64,000 bases of DNA from Methanococcoides burtonii DSM 6242 (GCF_000013725.1 NC_007955.1:124001-188000), one strand, 5' to 3'; positions 1-9,156 are shown, counted from the stretch's first letter. Notes: generated by a model from the letters alone, not told the origin. Made by a program: numbers and translations.

Positions 1-109
1 TTTGAATATCCTTTACGACCTCAGTGACCGTTTTTTCATCGATGCGCCCAGCGCCGACCAGTTTCTTTAAAGCGTCCTGAAGAGAACTGCCGAGTTTATC
101 CATTACCAT
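1..109 (-). CDS. srp54: Signal recognition particle 54 kDa protein, N-terminus only
   Basis: This is the first 36 codons of a gene that runs off the left edge. The peptide begins MVMDKLGSSLQDALKKLVG and continues with an E-K-T-V-x-E-V-V-K-D-I-Q helix, which matches the N domain of archaeal SRP54, the GTPase that binds signal sequences with SRP RNA and delivers ribosomes to the membrane. Start is either ATG at 109 or the in-frame ATG at 103. The GTPase and M domains lie outside the window, so the call rests on the N-terminal helix alone. Confidence 0.82.
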   Translation of the reverse strand, partial: MVMDKLGSSLQDALKKLVGAGRIDEKTVTEVVKDIQ

Positions 110-312
110 ATAATAATCATCCTGTGAAATTTATATAAAATAAAGTATGATATAATGTGTGATTTCCTGAATCAAAGAGGTGAGCTTTATTTAATAACCT
201 TTTGAAAACAATAGTAATTAAAACAGAAAATATTTAAACTTATAGAACCAGAACAAAGATATAAAACCAAATTAATAATAGATAAGATAATAGATAAAAA
301 TAGTAGATTGAA

Positions 313-387
313 TAGCGGGGGATGGATTCGAACCATCGGTCTACGGGTTATGAGCCCGTCGGGATCTCCTGGCTACCCCACCCCGCT
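313..387 (-). tRNA. Initiator tRNA-Met (CAT)
   Basis: The reverse strand folds into a complete cloverleaf of 75 nt including the discriminator A. The acceptor stem AGCGGGG/CCCCGCT has an A1:U72 pair, and the anticodon stem carries three consecutive G:C pairs (GGG/CCC) next to a CTCATAA loop with anticodon CAT. Both traits mark the archaeal initiator rather than elongator tRNA. The T loop GGTTCGAATCC is intact. CCA is not encoded. A TATA-like stretch read on the minus strand lies near 453-460. Confidence 0.95.
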
Positions 388-546
388 AAGAGTGAGTTAT
401 TCATGCACAGTGTGAGTCAATCACGCTTGCAACCCTACTACTGCGCACTGGCATATAAAGTTTGCGTACAACCTGCCTCCTGAAACTACTTTTGCCCTAC
501 GCCAGAGGAGAAGAAGAGGATAATGAACTATCCCATGCCATAAATC

Positions 547-556
547 TTTAAATATA
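547..556 (+). promoter_or_regulatory. TATA-box promoter of the zinc-ribbon gene
   Basis: The stretch TTTAAATATA sits 29-38 bases upstream of the ATG at 585 and is followed by a GGTGA ribosome-binding site at 576-580. The spacing fits an archaeal BoxA with a very short leader. Confidence 0.5.
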
Positions 557-584
557 TCGCAACTAATAGGGAATCGGTGAACAG

Positions 585-998
585 ATGCCACACAAATGTA
601 CCCGATGTGAAAAAATATTCGAAGACGGAGCCGAAGTAATTCTAAGCGGCTGCCCTAACTGTGGCTGGAACAAGTTCCTTTATGTGAAGGACATGGAACC
701 TGAAAAAGAGGTCCAAGTACAGCCAGAGACAGTGGACAGCGTCGATGACGACATCCCGGCAGAACAGTTCATCAGGGAAATAGATGACATCATCGGTATT
801 GAACATAAGGAAAGAGAAACAGTTGAAGAAGAAGGAGAACGTGTTGAGTCCGTAAGAATACTCGGACCTGGGTCCTATGAACTGAACCTGAACTCACTCT
901 TTGAAAGGGAAGAGATAGTCATGGCCATCAAGCAGGATGGAACATACGCAGTCGATCTCTCATCTGCATTCAGGAAGAAAAAGAAAAAACACAATTGA
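585..998 (+). CDS. Zinc-ribbon protein of the OapC/ArvC-like (DUF2072, COG3364) type
   Basis: A 137-residue protein opening with a treble-clef-like zinc ribbon: C-x2-C at residues 5-8 (CTRC) and C-x2-CGW at 23-26. The middle is acidic and probably disordered (about 45-90). A compact beta-rich segment then leads to a very basic C-terminus, RKKKKKHN. The N-terminal ribbon and layout match the archaeal family I recall as DUF2072, now named OapC/ArvC-like zinc-ribbon protein, whose biochemical role in archaea is unsettled. ATG at 585 has a GGTGA site five bases upstream. It lies close to srp54 and an initiator tRNA, so a role around RNA or translation is plausible but only inferred. Confidence 0.7.
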   Translation: MPHKCTRCEKIFEDGAEVILSGCPNCGWNKFLYVKDMEPEKEVQVQPETVDSVDDDIPAEQFIREIDDIIGIEHKERETVEEEGERVESVRILGPGSYELNLNSLFEREEIVMAIKQDGTYAVDLSSAFRKKKKKHN

Positions 999-1073
999 AA
1001 CAGCAATTGCATTAATCAATCATTGATACAACCATTTCATTTCAAGTGGGTATTATTGAAGTCTGGAGAGTGG

Positions 1074-1835
1074 ATGACAAAAACCTATGAAAGAAAATGG
1101 GAGATCGACCTCCTAAGAGGAATAGCCATCACATTGATGGTCTTTTTCCATCTGCTCTATGATCTTTATTATTTCGGTTACTATGACAATGATATACGAA
1201 CAGGTGAGGTTTTTCTAATAGGAAGAGCAGCAGCATTTTTATTTATATTCGTAGCAGGGATCTCACTCACGTTAAGCTTCTCAAAACAACTTGAGATGGA
1301 GCAGACCAAGCCTAAATTTATAAAATATGTAAAAAGAGGATCTAAGATATTTTTATGGGGGATGGCAATAACTGCCGGAAGCTATATTTTTTTGAGAGAA
1401 GGCATTATCATATTCGGAGCGCTCCATTTCATAGGAGTAGCCATAATACTTTCATATCCATTTCTAAAGCAACGGTCTGCAAGTCTGGTAGCAGCTTTTT
1501 TAACAATTATCGCCGGAATACCATTACGAACAATTACAATCGAACAACCGTGGTTGTTATGGATAGGCATCCAGCCAACAGGATTTAGATCATACGATTA
1601 TTTCCCACTAATTCCATGGTTCGGAGTCATGCTAATGGGTATTTTCACAGGAAATGTGCTTTATCCGCAATACAAAAGAAAGTTTATCCTTTCGGACATT
1701 TCAGAACTTACTCACATAAAGGTATTAACATATATGGGAAAACGATCACTGCGAATCTATCTGCTCCACCAACCAATATTGATAGCTATCTTTTATATTA
1801 CAGGATTTGCAGACCTAAGCCAGTTCATTCCATGA
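1074..1835 (+). CDS. DUF1624 / heparan-alpha-glucosaminide N-acetyltransferase-like membrane protein
   Basis: A 253-residue integral membrane protein with about seven hydrophobic helices. The N-terminal motif RKWEIDLLRGIAITLMVFFH matches the DUF1624/HGSNAT acyltransferase fold, in which a conserved RxxxxDxLRG helix and a membrane histidine handle acyl-group transfer to a sugar or lipid; the real substrate here is unknown. I start at the ATG at 1074 because GGAGAG lies five bases before it; a TTG at 1023 would add 17 residues without a site. The gene converges with the polymerase gene on the other strand, ending 13 bases before its stop. Confidence 0.72.
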   Translation: MTKTYERKWEIDLLRGIAITLMVFFHLLYDLYYFGYYDNDIRTGEVFLIGRAAAFLFIFVAGISLTLSFSKQLEMEQTKPKFIKYVKRGSKIFLWGMAITAGSYIFLREGIIIFGALHFIGVAIILSYPFLKQRSASLVAAFLTIIAGIPLRTITIEQPWLLWIGIQPTGFRSYDYFPLIPWFGVMLMGIFTGNVLYPQYKRKFILSDISELTHIKVLTYMGKRSLRIYLLHQPILIAIFYITGFADLSQFIP

Positions 1836-1848
1836 AATATTATGATAA

Positions 1849-2913
1849 TCAGAAGAAATCCGAAAGTCGGGTCTGCCTTTCATCCAGCTTGTCCAATTTT
1901 GTGACACCTACTCCCAACAAGCGTAATTTATTTTTTCCATTGAATTCCTGAAGCAACCCTTTTGCTGTTTTTCTGATAGTGACAAGGTCATCGGAATGTG
2001 CGGCAAGTGTTTTCGCTCTTGTATAGGTTGTGAAATCCTCGAGTCTGACCTTTATTGTAACTGTCTTGAACAAGTATTTCTTCTTTGAGAGGGAAGTATG
2101 CACATGCTCGGAGAGAGTATCCACCACACTTTCCAGATATTCCATATCAGAAGTATCTTTGTCGAAAGTGTCCTCTTTACTGATAGATTTTATTTCCCCA
2201 CTTTCCTGAACTTTCCGACCATCTACACCATTGGCAAGCTGATGCATGACCAGGCCGAACTTACCAAACTTCTCACGCAAATCCTGGACATTATGTATAG
2301 CAAGTTCCCCGATCGTCCTGATCCCCATCTGCCCCAGCATCACACTCGTTTTTTTACCAATACCCGAGATTCGAGAAACGTCCAGAGGATAAAGGAAAGA
2401 CCTGACATTCTCTGGGCTAACTATTGTCAACCCATCGGGCTTTTGGAAATCTGATGCTATTTTCGCAATAGACTTATTAGGACCGATACCGACAGAACAG
2501 GTGATGCCCTCCTTTTGGAAGACATCTTTTTTTATCTGCATAGCCAGTTTTTTAGCTTCATCAAACCCGGAAACAATATAGGAAACATCAAGATAAGCTT
2601 CATCCACACTTACTTGCTGGAACTTTGAAGAATAGTTTCTAAGCAGTTCCATAATGGAGTTGGAGACCTTCTTGTACAAAGGCATGTTAACACGCAGATA
2701 TACAGCTTCAGGACAGAGATGATATGCTTTTGATATGGCCATTGCTGACTTTATTCCAAACTCACGTGCCTCATAGGAACAAGTGCTTACAACACCCCTG
2801 CCAACCCCTTGCAACGGATCAGAGCCAACCACCACAGGCAACCCTTTAAGCTTAGGATCTGCAGCTACTTCCACGGATGAATAAAAGCTGTCCATATCAA
2901 TATGAAAGATCAT
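1849..2913 (-). CDS. dinB: Y-family DNA polymerase IV (Dbh/DinB type)
   Basis: A 354-residue translesion polymerase. The palm begins MIFHIDMDSFYSSVE with the first catalytic aspartates (residues 5-8), and SVDEAYLDVS near residue 105 supplies the D-E pair. A helix-hairpin-helix element reads ISGIGKKTSVML, and the little-finger domain follows. The last eight residues, QTRLSDFF, form a textbook PIP box (Qxx-L-xx-FF) for docking on the PCNA clamp. I choose the ATG at 2913 because GGTGAAG precedes it; an upstream in-frame ATG at 2949 adds 12 residues not typical of the family. The gene should permit error-prone bypass of damaged bases. Confidence 0.95.
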   Translation of the reverse strand: MIFHIDMDSFYSSVEVAADPKLKGLPVVVGSDPLQGVGRGVVSTCSYEAREFGIKSAMAISKAYHLCPEAVYLRVNMPLYKKVSNSIMELLRNYSSKFQQVSVDEAYLDVSYIVSGFDEAKKLAMQIKKDVFQKEGITCSVGIGPNKSIAKIASDFQKPDGLTIVSPENVRSFLYPLDVSRISGIGKKTSVMLGQMGIRTIGELAIHNVQDLREKFGKFGLVMHQLANGVDGRKVQESGEIKSISKEDTFDKDTSDMEYLESVVDTLSEHVHTSLSKKKYLFKTVTIKVRLEDFTTYTRAKTLAAHSDDLVTIRKTAKGLLQEFNGKNKLRLLGVGVTKLDKLDERQTRLSDFF

Positions 2914-3049
2914 TTTAATAGCTTCACCAGCCCCAATCATAAACAACATGATTGAAAATGGTTGTGCACATTAGCAGACATTCAGCAAAGGATTTAATCC
3001 ATAAAGGACATTGAGGATTCATAACGTATCGAGCTATAGGAAATGAACA

Positions 3050-3340
3050 ATGTATAGATACATAGCCATTGCAGCATATTGTGTAGTCCTTTTCCTGACA
3101 CTTCGTGATATCAGGATATTTCGCCGCACAAGATTAGATTCATACAGAAAAGGAGCAATTAAAGGAATTGTTGCATCCACTGTAGTACTACTAGGCACCA
3201 TCGTAGTAGAGATCAACGCTGAGATAGGATTGGTGATAGTGTTCATAGGCCTTTACATAAACCGCAAAGGAGTACGCGAAAATGTATTCAATGAAGCGAA
3301 CACTACCGAACGCCTTCTGGGAAAGAGCGATATAAATTGA
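3050..3340 (+). CDS. Small membrane protein of unknown function
   Basis: A 96-residue protein with a hydrophobic helix at residues 4-19, a short basic stretch RDIRIFRRTRLDSYRKG, and two further hydrophobic segments (about 38-52 and 58-72), ending in a polar tail. It is not a family I recognise. ATG at 3050 follows a weak ATAGGAA site. It sits alone between the divergent polymerase gene and the rps17e promoter, reading in the same direction as the ribosomal operon. Confidence 0.55.
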   Translation: MYRYIAIAAYCVVLFLTLRDIRIFRRTRLDSYRKGAIKGIVASTVVLLGTIVVEINAEIGLVIVFIGLYINRKGVRENVFNEANTTERLLGKSDIN

Positions 3341-3388
3341 GTATGCACCTACAAATAAAGCACTCGAAGATACCTCCAATCCAAAAGA

Positions 3389-3396
3389 TATAAATG
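3389..3396 (+). promoter_or_regulatory. Probable TATA box of the rps17e-dapA-dapB operon
   Basis: GATATAAATGG at about 3388-3398 resembles an archaeal BoxA and lies about 65 bases before the rps17e start, which would give a leader of some 40 bases containing a CTGGAGAT ribosome-binding site. No mapping data support it. Confidence 0.4.
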
Positions 3397-3459
3397 GAAA
3401 GGTTTTCTATAAGGCGATACTCTTAATCATATCTATCTAAATTTACTGGAGATACTTAA

Positions 3460-3654
3460 ATGGGAAATATTAGACAAACACATATCAAGAACATTGCATT
3501 CCGTCTGGTCGAGAACTATGGAGACGTTTTTACAACCGATTTTGACAAGAACAAGCTTCTCGTCTCCCAATACACAACTATCGAGGGCAAAGTAATCAGA
3601 AACCGTGTAGCAGGTTACGTTACCCGCAAGATCAGATATCCAAAATTAATTTAA
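3460..3654 (+). CDS. rps17e: 30S ribosomal protein S17e
   Basis: A 64-residue basic protein beginning [20 protein letters not shown], then [15 protein letters not shown] near the end, as in archaeal S17e. It is an archaeal/eukaryotic small-subunit protein absent from bacteria. CTGGAGATACTTAA gives a good ribosome-binding site before ATG at 3460. It is followed 19 bases later by dapA on the same strand, so the three genes probably form one transcript. Confidence 0.95.
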   Translation: MGNIRQTHIKNIAFRLVENYGDVFTTDFDKNKLLVSQYTTIEGKVIRNRVAGYVTRKIRYPKLI

Positions 3655-3673
3655 GTCAGGGAAGTGGAACGCT

Positions 3674-4549
3674 ATGTTCGAAGGAGTATTACCGGCGCTT
3701 ATAACTCCGTTCACGAAGGATGACACCATCGACAGGACGGGTCTGATAAAGAATATCGAATTTGCTGAGAATGGCAAAGTGACCGGCGTAGTTGTCTGTG
3801 GTACCACAGGCGAATCTGCCACATTATCCACGGCAGAGCACATGGAGGTCATCGATATCGCAGTAGAATGTGCGAACGTACCGGTAGTTGCCGGCACTGG
3901 CTCGAACAATACGGCTGAAGCAGTGGAACTAACAAAACACGCTGAAGAGGCCGGAGCCTCAGGTGCTCTTGTAATATCTCCTTATTACAACAAACCGAAC
4001 AAAGCGGGACTTATATCCCATTTTAGAACAATAGCAGAAGCAGTGGAAATACCGATTGTGCTCTATAACGTGCCATCACGTACAGGGCAGGACATTTCAC
4101 TGGAAGTTATCACAGAGCTTGCCAAGATCGATAATATCGTAGGGATCAAGGAAGCAAGCGGCAATCTTGACAAAGCATCACAGATAATCGAAAACACAAT
4201 GGATGAGGATTTCAAGGTCACATCAGGAGATGATGGACTTACCTTGCCCATAATGAGTATCGGTGGATGTGGTGTTATATCCGTGGTAGCCAACATTGTG
4301 CCGGACAGGATGAGCAGGCTTGTCAATGCCTTCAACGAAGGTGACACGGCAACCGCCCAGCAATTGCACTATGAAATAGCTCCACTTATACGTGCTCTTT
4401 TCACAGAAACTAACCCAGTGCCAATAAAGCGTGCAATGAATCTTGTCGGCCTCAATGCAGGTCACTTAAGACCACCTCTTGCACCGATCAGTGCTGAAAA
4501 TAATAAGCTTCTTGCAAATTGCCTTAAAGAACTCGGGTGTCTACAATGA
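3674..4549 (+). CDS. dapA: 4-hydroxy-tetrahydrodipicolinate synthase
   Basis: A 291-residue TIM-barrel aldolase joining pyruvate and aspartate semialdehyde in the first committed step of lysine/diaminopimelate synthesis. GTTGES at residues 43-48 binds the pyruvate carboxylate, LYNVPSRTG near 133-141 carries the catalytic tyrosine, and GIKEASGN near 159 holds the Schiff-base lysine. Length is normal for the family. CAGGGA lies 12 bases before the ATG. Its stop codon overlaps the dapB start as ATGA, indicating translational coupling. Confidence 0.96.
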   Translation: MFEGVLPALITPFTKDDTIDRTGLIKNIEFAENGKVTGVVVCGTTGESATLSTAEHMEVIDIAVECANVPVVAGTGSNNTAEAVELTKHAEEAGASGALVISPYYNKPNKAGLISHFRTIAEAVEIPIVLYNVPSRTGQDISLEVITELAKIDNIVGIKEASGNLDKASQIIENTMDEDFKVTSGDDGLTLPIMSIGGCGVISVVANIVPDRMSRLVNAFNEGDTATAQQLHYEIAPLIRALFTETNPVPIKRAMNLVGLNAGHLRPPLAPISAENNKLLANCLKELGCLQ

Positions 4550-5337
4550 TAAACGCAGGAGTTACAGGTGCTTCCGGACGAATGGGGAAGCTCATTATTG
4601 AGAACATCATCAAGATGGAAGGAATTCAGTTATCTTCCGCGTTCGATCTTATGAACATCGGCAAGGATGTGGGAGAAGTTGCACAAACCGGGAAGCTCGA
4701 TGTGAACATCTCTGATGTAGCGGACATGGCAACCGTTCTGAAAGAATCAAAGACCAATGTTGTCATTGATTTCACCATTGCCCCTGCAACCGTTGCGAAC
4801 GCACCAGTAGTAGCTGGAGCCGGAGTTGACCTGATCATAGGAACTACCGGATTCAGCGATGAACAGCGTGCCACTATCGAAGGTGCTATAATCAAAAACG
4901 GCACCTCAGCAGTAATCTCACCAAATTATTCAGTTGGTGTCAATGTCTTTTTCAAGATACTTCAGGAAACCGCAAAGTACCTTTCAGAATATGATATAGA
5001 GATAATCGAAGCCCACCACAACCAGAAGAAAGATGCACCAAGCGGAACTGCTATGAAAGCAGCAGAGGTCATCAGTGAGACTCTGGGTGGTAAGGACTTT
5101 GTTTACGGACGAGAAGGTCTCGCGCCAAGGGATAAAGAGATCGGCATTCATGCAGTTCGCGGAGGAGACATCGTGGGCGATCATACAGTCCTCTTTGCCG
5201 GGGATGGCGAAAGGATAGAGATCAAGCATCAGGCACATTCCAGAAATGCATTCGCATCAGGCGCAGTAAAAGCAGCCATATGGATAAATAATGCAGGACC
5301 AGGCATCCACACAATGGATGATATACTGGGCTCCTAA
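4546..5337 (+). CDS. dapB: 4-hydroxy-tetrahydrodipicolinate reductase
   Basis: A 263-residue NAD(P)H-dependent reductase acting directly after DapA. The Rossmann motif GASGRMG is at residues 8-14; GTTGFS near 96 and the catalytic signature EAHHNQKKDAPSGTA near 152-166 give the His-His-x-x-Lys site and substrate loop. I place the start at the ATG at 4546, overlapping the dapA stop as ATGA; an upstream GTG at 4537 is less likely. The protein ends just before an extended inverted repeat. Confidence 0.96.
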   Translation: MINAGVTGASGRMGKLIIENIIKMEGIQLSSAFDLMNIGKDVGEVAQTGKLDVNISDVADMATVLKESKTNVVIDFTIAPATVANAPVVAGAGVDLIIGTTGFSDEQRATIEGAIIKNGTSAVISPNYSVGVNVFFKILQETAKYLSEYDIEIIEAHHNQKKDAPSGTAMKAAEVISETLGGKDFVYGREGLAPRDKEIGIHAVRGGDIVGDHTVLFAGDGERIEIKHQAHSRNAFASGAVKAAIWINNAGPGIHTMDDILGS

Positions 5338-5378
5338 TCCTTTTCAGTCTGCAGAAATGAGAAGTTAAAAATATTGAT

Positions 5379-5410
5379 ACACACCCTTGACAGATATGTC
5401 AAGATTGTGT
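5379..5410. terminator. Extended inverted repeat downstream of dapB
   Basis: A hairpin with a 7-bp inner stem CTTGACA/TGTCAAG around a GATA loop (5386-5403), flanked by a 2-nt internal loop and a second 5-bp stem ACACA/TGTGT (5379-5383 and 5406-5410). No long T run follows, so it may be a terminator-like end or an operator for the next gene; the sequence does not decide. Confidence 0.4.
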
Positions 5411-5477
5411 TTATGGCATATCTGAGGACTTATACAGAGCCAGACTTATTAAGCCTGCAATTACTTATTCAGTTATA

Positions 5478-6065
5478 ATGATAGATGGGCAGTTCTCAAT
5501 ACCTTATTTAGAGCATTTATCATATGCAGGAATTTTCATTACTCTTGCTGTTCTAGGCCATTTTATACCGCTACCAGAAGAAGTTCTTCTCCTTACTATA
5601 GGGTACTTTGTTAGCCTGGGTTTTGGTAATCTAGGGATTGTTATTGTTGTTAGCTTGATTGCTGGTTGTTCCGGGGACATATTACTATACTGGCTTAGTA
5701 AAAATGGCAGTAAATTGTTTTTGCATCTTAATCGTAATATTAATGAAAAAAAGATTGTCAAGTATGAAAATTTAATGCAAACCCATGATGGAAAAACGGT
5801 TTTTGTATTACGTTTAATCGTGGGTCTTCGTTTTTTTGGCCCTGTTGTTGCAGGATCTGCAAATGTTGCATGGCGAAAATTTCTGTTTTATGATCTACTG
5901 GCTTTGTTGATCTATTATCCATCTCTGATATTTCTTGGGTACCATTTCCACAATAATCTCAGAAATCTGATATCTGAAGTTGGTATCTTTAGTCATATTA
6001 TATTTTTTATTGTAGTAGGACTATTTGGAATAGCTATAAGCATATACTCTAAGAAAAAATTTTAA
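5478..6065 (+). CDS. DedA/VTT-family membrane protein
   Basis: A 195-residue polytopic protein with the DedA hallmarks: a re-entrant segment GHFIPLPEEVLLLTIGYF near residues 27-44, then GCSGDILLYWLSKNG near 62-76, and the second signature VLRLIVGLRFFGPVVAGSANV near 107-127. DedA proteins scramble or transport lipids such as polyprenyl or phospholipid carriers; the archaeal substrate is not known. ATG at 5478 has no strong ribosome-binding site. The gene marks the left edge of the accessory, more AT-rich region. Confidence 0.8.
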   Translation: MIDGQFSIPYLEHLSYAGIFITLAVLGHFIPLPEEVLLLTIGYFVSLGFGNLGIVIVVSLIAGCSGDILLYWLSKNGSKLFLHLNRNINEKKIVKYENLMQTHDGKTVFVLRLIVGLRFFGPVVAGSANVAWRKFLFYDLLALLIYYPSLIFLGYHFHNNLRNLISEVGIFSHIIFFIVVGLFGIAISIYSKKKF

Positions 6066-6140
6066 AATGTGTATGTTATACTAGTATTCTGGGTGAATTA
6101 CTTTTTATAATTAATGCGCATGATTTATTATGGGTTTCTA

Positions 6141-6716
6141 ATGGCTGAAAGTAAATCAATGGGGTTGTGGTCAGCTACTTCTATTGGTGTTGGTGCAATG
6201 GTTGGTGCAGGGATTTTCTCAATATTTGGGGTTGTAACTCAGATATCGGGGGATGCTGTATATATATCCTTCATTATTGCGGGAACGGTAGTCCTTTTAA
6301 GTACTGATTCCTATGCAAAATTAGGAGCAAGATACCCTTCTGCAGGTGGACCTGCAGAGTTTCTTATAAGGGGATTTGGTGATGGAAATTTAAGCGGTGG
6401 ACTAAATATTCTTCTCTGGATTGGATATATATTCGGACTGGCGCTGTATGCAAAGGGATTTTCCCTTTATGCGATGACCTTTCTACCATCCAGATCGCCT
6501 GATATCTGGTCGAATATATTTGCTACAGCGATAATACTTATTTTTACAGCCAGTAACTTCATAGGTGCAAAAGCTTGGGCAGATCAGAGATTTTTATTGT
6601 TTCAATAAAAGTGGGCATACTCATACTATTTGCTCTTGCAGGCCTGTTCTTTATCGATCCGGATAGGCTATCTCTGTCACATTGGCCACAAATTTCATAG
6701 GTAAAAAACATATTAG
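6141..6716 (+). pseudogene. Amino-acid permease (APC superfamily), truncated and frameshifted
   Basis: The first 156 residues, from MAESKSMGLW, contain the APC signature SIGVGAMVGAGIFSIFGV and PSAGGPAEFL, followed by membrane helices. The frame then breaks near 6600 at a TAA; reading resumes in another frame as IKVGILILFALAGLFF and continues to a TAG at 6698-6700, just before an insertion sequence starts. Family members are about 400-450 residues, so at least half is lost. Bases to the right of the element (after 7910) may contain a decayed continuation, but I could not read one with confidence. Confidence 0.8.
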
Positions 6717-7909
6717 AGAGAATTGCGATTAACTGCTGATTTTTTCAAAGCAAATTTTTTCGGCTGATTTTTTGAGTATTTCTCTCTATTTCCAGTACTG
6801 TCCTAATCTTCATATATATACTTTCCAACTTTTTTGAATAGCTACCGCTATTCATCCTAATGATTTTCTTCTTATTGTCCTCAATTGATAGAGATTATAG
6901 CTGAATGCTGTAATCGCCATTTTGACATTTACTCTTGCCAACGTTGTTACTCTTACAAATCCTGACGTAAACACATTTTTGATAACAGCATAAGGTCTTT
7001 CTCCCTTTGCTCTTTTCCTGCTTATTCTTTTGTTTCTCATCTTATCCCTAATACCAATAGGATGACCTCGCACGCCCCTTTGCATAGTTGCATCATATCC
7101 TTTTGAAATTGCACCAAAGTAACCTCTATCTCTGTAAACAACTTCGCCTTCTTCAGAAAGATCCACCTGACTATCATGAACTGAGGCAGTAGTTGTCCTA
7201 TATCTCCTTATCAGATCATATTCGGTATCTTCAATGGTATGTAGTTTATATCCAAAATGTGACTTAGATGCCTTTTTTGTCCATGTACCGTCCTTACATC
7301 TTCTGGTCTTTGCTTCATTTCCACGAGGAGTATCAAGATTTGCATGTCCTGGATCAGCATGTATAAATGTTGCATCCTGAATCATACCTTGTTTGATCCT
7401 CAAACCTTTCTTATCAAGTTGTCTTTGCATTTCATTCCAGATTTCATCTTCTTTTCCTGATTGAGCAATTCGTTCTCTAAATGCCCAAACAGTAGTATGA
7501 TCTGGAATTTTTGCAGGAAATTGTTGCAGATTGATAATCTGCAACTCCTGTTAAATCTCTGATTTAACATGACCCAAGAATTTCCTAAAGGAAATTCTGT
7601 CAGTAGCTTGTCTTTCAAGTTCAGGGTCAGATAGTCCATGCCATTGTTGCAATACTAACATTTTGAGCATGACGATTTCATCAACGTTTGGTCTGCCACC
7701 GAACTCTGTTTTATTGATATACATCTCTGCTATAATTGGACGAAATGGTTTCCAATCGATGAGAGATTCAATTTCAGAGAGCTTGTCACCGAGATTTTCA
7801 AGACGTTTGTACTCTTCTTTAAAAGCAAAGTTTGTTAAGGACATAATACAAAATTATTGTAATATATTATAAATATTGCGTCTGTTTTCGAGGTTTATCG
7901 GAATTCTCT
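6717..7909. mobile_element. IS5-type insertion sequence, about 1.19 kb
   Basis: The element is bounded by imperfect inverted repeats: AGAGAATTGCGATTAAC at 6717-6733 and, on the other strand, AGAGAATTCCGATAAAC at 7909-7893 (15 of 17 identical). It carries one transposase on the minus strand. It has inserted into a permease gene. I could not identify a clean target duplication. The transposase contains an in-frame stop, so the copy may be inactive. Confidence 0.75.
6852..7844 (-). pseudogene. IS5-type DDE transposase interrupted by an in-frame stop
   Basis: The reading frame from ATG 7844 gives an N-terminal domain (WHGLSDPELERQATDRISFR) and stops at TAA 7553-7551. The same frame then continues through PDHTTVWAFRERI, DATFIHADPG, HFGYKLHTI, DRGYFGA and the C-terminal RTIRRKSLG, the catalytic DDE half. 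In related transposases the sequence runs directly from the -F-x-x- helix into IPDHTT; here about 14 codons, starting at the stop and containing a 9-bp inverted repeat TTGCAGATT/AATCTGCAA, appear inserted. The protein is therefore probably non-functional unless the second part is translated separately, for example from a TTG at 7544. Confidence 0.8.
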
Positions 7910-8115
7910 AGAATTAATACCATACAATCAGATAATGATACTACTAGCGACTGATATTCAAAGCCCTTGGTTTCCATTGTAAAGCTGCCCCATCTATTGC
8001 AATCTGATATTAGCTTTGTAAAAACTCAAAAGATAAATGCAGCAGCATTAGCCCTGATCTAACCAATTGCTGCAGCTTGGGTTAATTAAAATGTACACCT
8101 TTGTTGTTATAGAAA
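7910..8115. other. Gap between the IS5 element and gpmA
   Basis: No gene is recognisable. Short open stretches on the plus strand may be decayed permease sequence, but frame breaks and stops prevent a firm reading. Confidence 0.3.
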
Positions 8116-8823
8116 CTATCTGCAAACTCCTGAATTATCCAAATAATAATGTTTTATGGGTTTCAGATTTTCATCAAGCTCATAGACAAGTGGAATGTTA
8201 GTAGAGATATCAAGTTTTACAATCTCCTCATCAGGGATGTCATCAAGGTATTTTATAAGAGCTCTTAAACTGTTTCCATGAGCAACTATGAGTACTTTTT
8301 TGCCTGACTTTATTATTGGGACTATATTATGATGCCAGTATGGCAAAACTCGTTCAACACTGTCTTTTAAGCTTTCACTAACCGGAATCCTTTTTCCATC
8401 CACATCTTTGTACTTTGGATCGTTGCCTGCATATCGCATATCATTTTTTTCGAGTCCAGAGGGTCTTGTATCATAACTTTTTATCCAAATGAGCAATTGA
8501 TTTTCCCCATCTATTTTTAGAGACTCCTCCTTATTTAATCCCTGTAGTGCTCCATAGTGTCGTTCATTTAGATGCCACGATTTTCTAACAGGAATCCACA
8601 TCAAATCCATTTTTTCCAGCACGATCCATAATGTTTTAATTGTCCTCTTTAGAACAGAGGTAAATGCCAGATCAAAAACAAATCCGGATTCCCTGAGAAT
8701 CTTTCCTGCATCTTTGGCTTCGACAATACCTCTGTTGGATAGATCAACATCAGCCCAACCAGTAAAACGATTTTCTTTATTCGAGATACTTTCTCCATGC
8801 CTTAAAAGAACTAATTGAATCAT
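8116..8823 (-). CDS. gpmA: 2,3-bisphosphoglycerate-dependent phosphoglycerate mutase
   Basis: A 235-residue histidine-phosphatase-fold enzyme interconverting 3- and 2-phosphoglycerate in glycolysis/gluconeogenesis. RHGES at residues 8-12 holds the phosphorylated histidine; [15 protein letters not shown] follows, then [13 protein letters not shown] and AHGNSLRA with the second catalytic histidine. Length is slightly short of the bacterial 247. Archaea mostly use unrelated iPGM/aPGM enzymes, so a bacterial origin by transfer is likely. It is flanked by insertion sequences on both sides. The stop codon is TAG, followed two codons later by TAA, which would limit extension if UAG were read through as pyrrolysine. 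Confidence 0.9.
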   Translation of the reverse strand: MIQLVLLRHGESISNKENRFTGWADVDLSNRGIVEAKDAGKILRESGFVFDLAFTSVLKRTIKTLWIVLEKMDLMWIPVRKSWHLNERHYGALQGLNKEESLKIDGENQLLIWIKSYDTRPSGLEKNDMRYAGNDPKYKDVDGKRIPVSESLKDSVERVLPYWHHNIVPIIKSGKKVLIVAHGNSLRALIKYLDDIPDEEIVKLDISTNIPLVYELDENLKPIKHYYLDNSGVCR

Positions 8824-9156
8824 TATAATATCACTTCTCTGTTACCAGTATTTTTTAAAAAAAATATATTTTCAGGACTGAGAAAACTGTTTCAGCAATT
8901 TTAATTTATAGTATATTCGTCGAATCTTTTACTTAACCTTCTCTTTTATCCCCATTATTATACTTAGATTTCTATATATTAAGAGAATTATTGAATCTGC
9001 TTCAGGGATCTTATTAATCAGAAAATGGATATTCTCTGAATCGTATATTGGCTCTGTAGAAAACCTATTTTCCATTTGATTTTCACATAAAATTTTAAAA
9101 AGGATTATCCCCTGAGTATTACTTATCACAGAAAACACAAAGGGGATGATTGTGTT

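Noticed and set aside
8929-9138. Minus-strand open frame of 69 codons
   Set aside because: It crosses the IS end at 9050 and shows no recognisable domain; probably chance reading through IS sequence.
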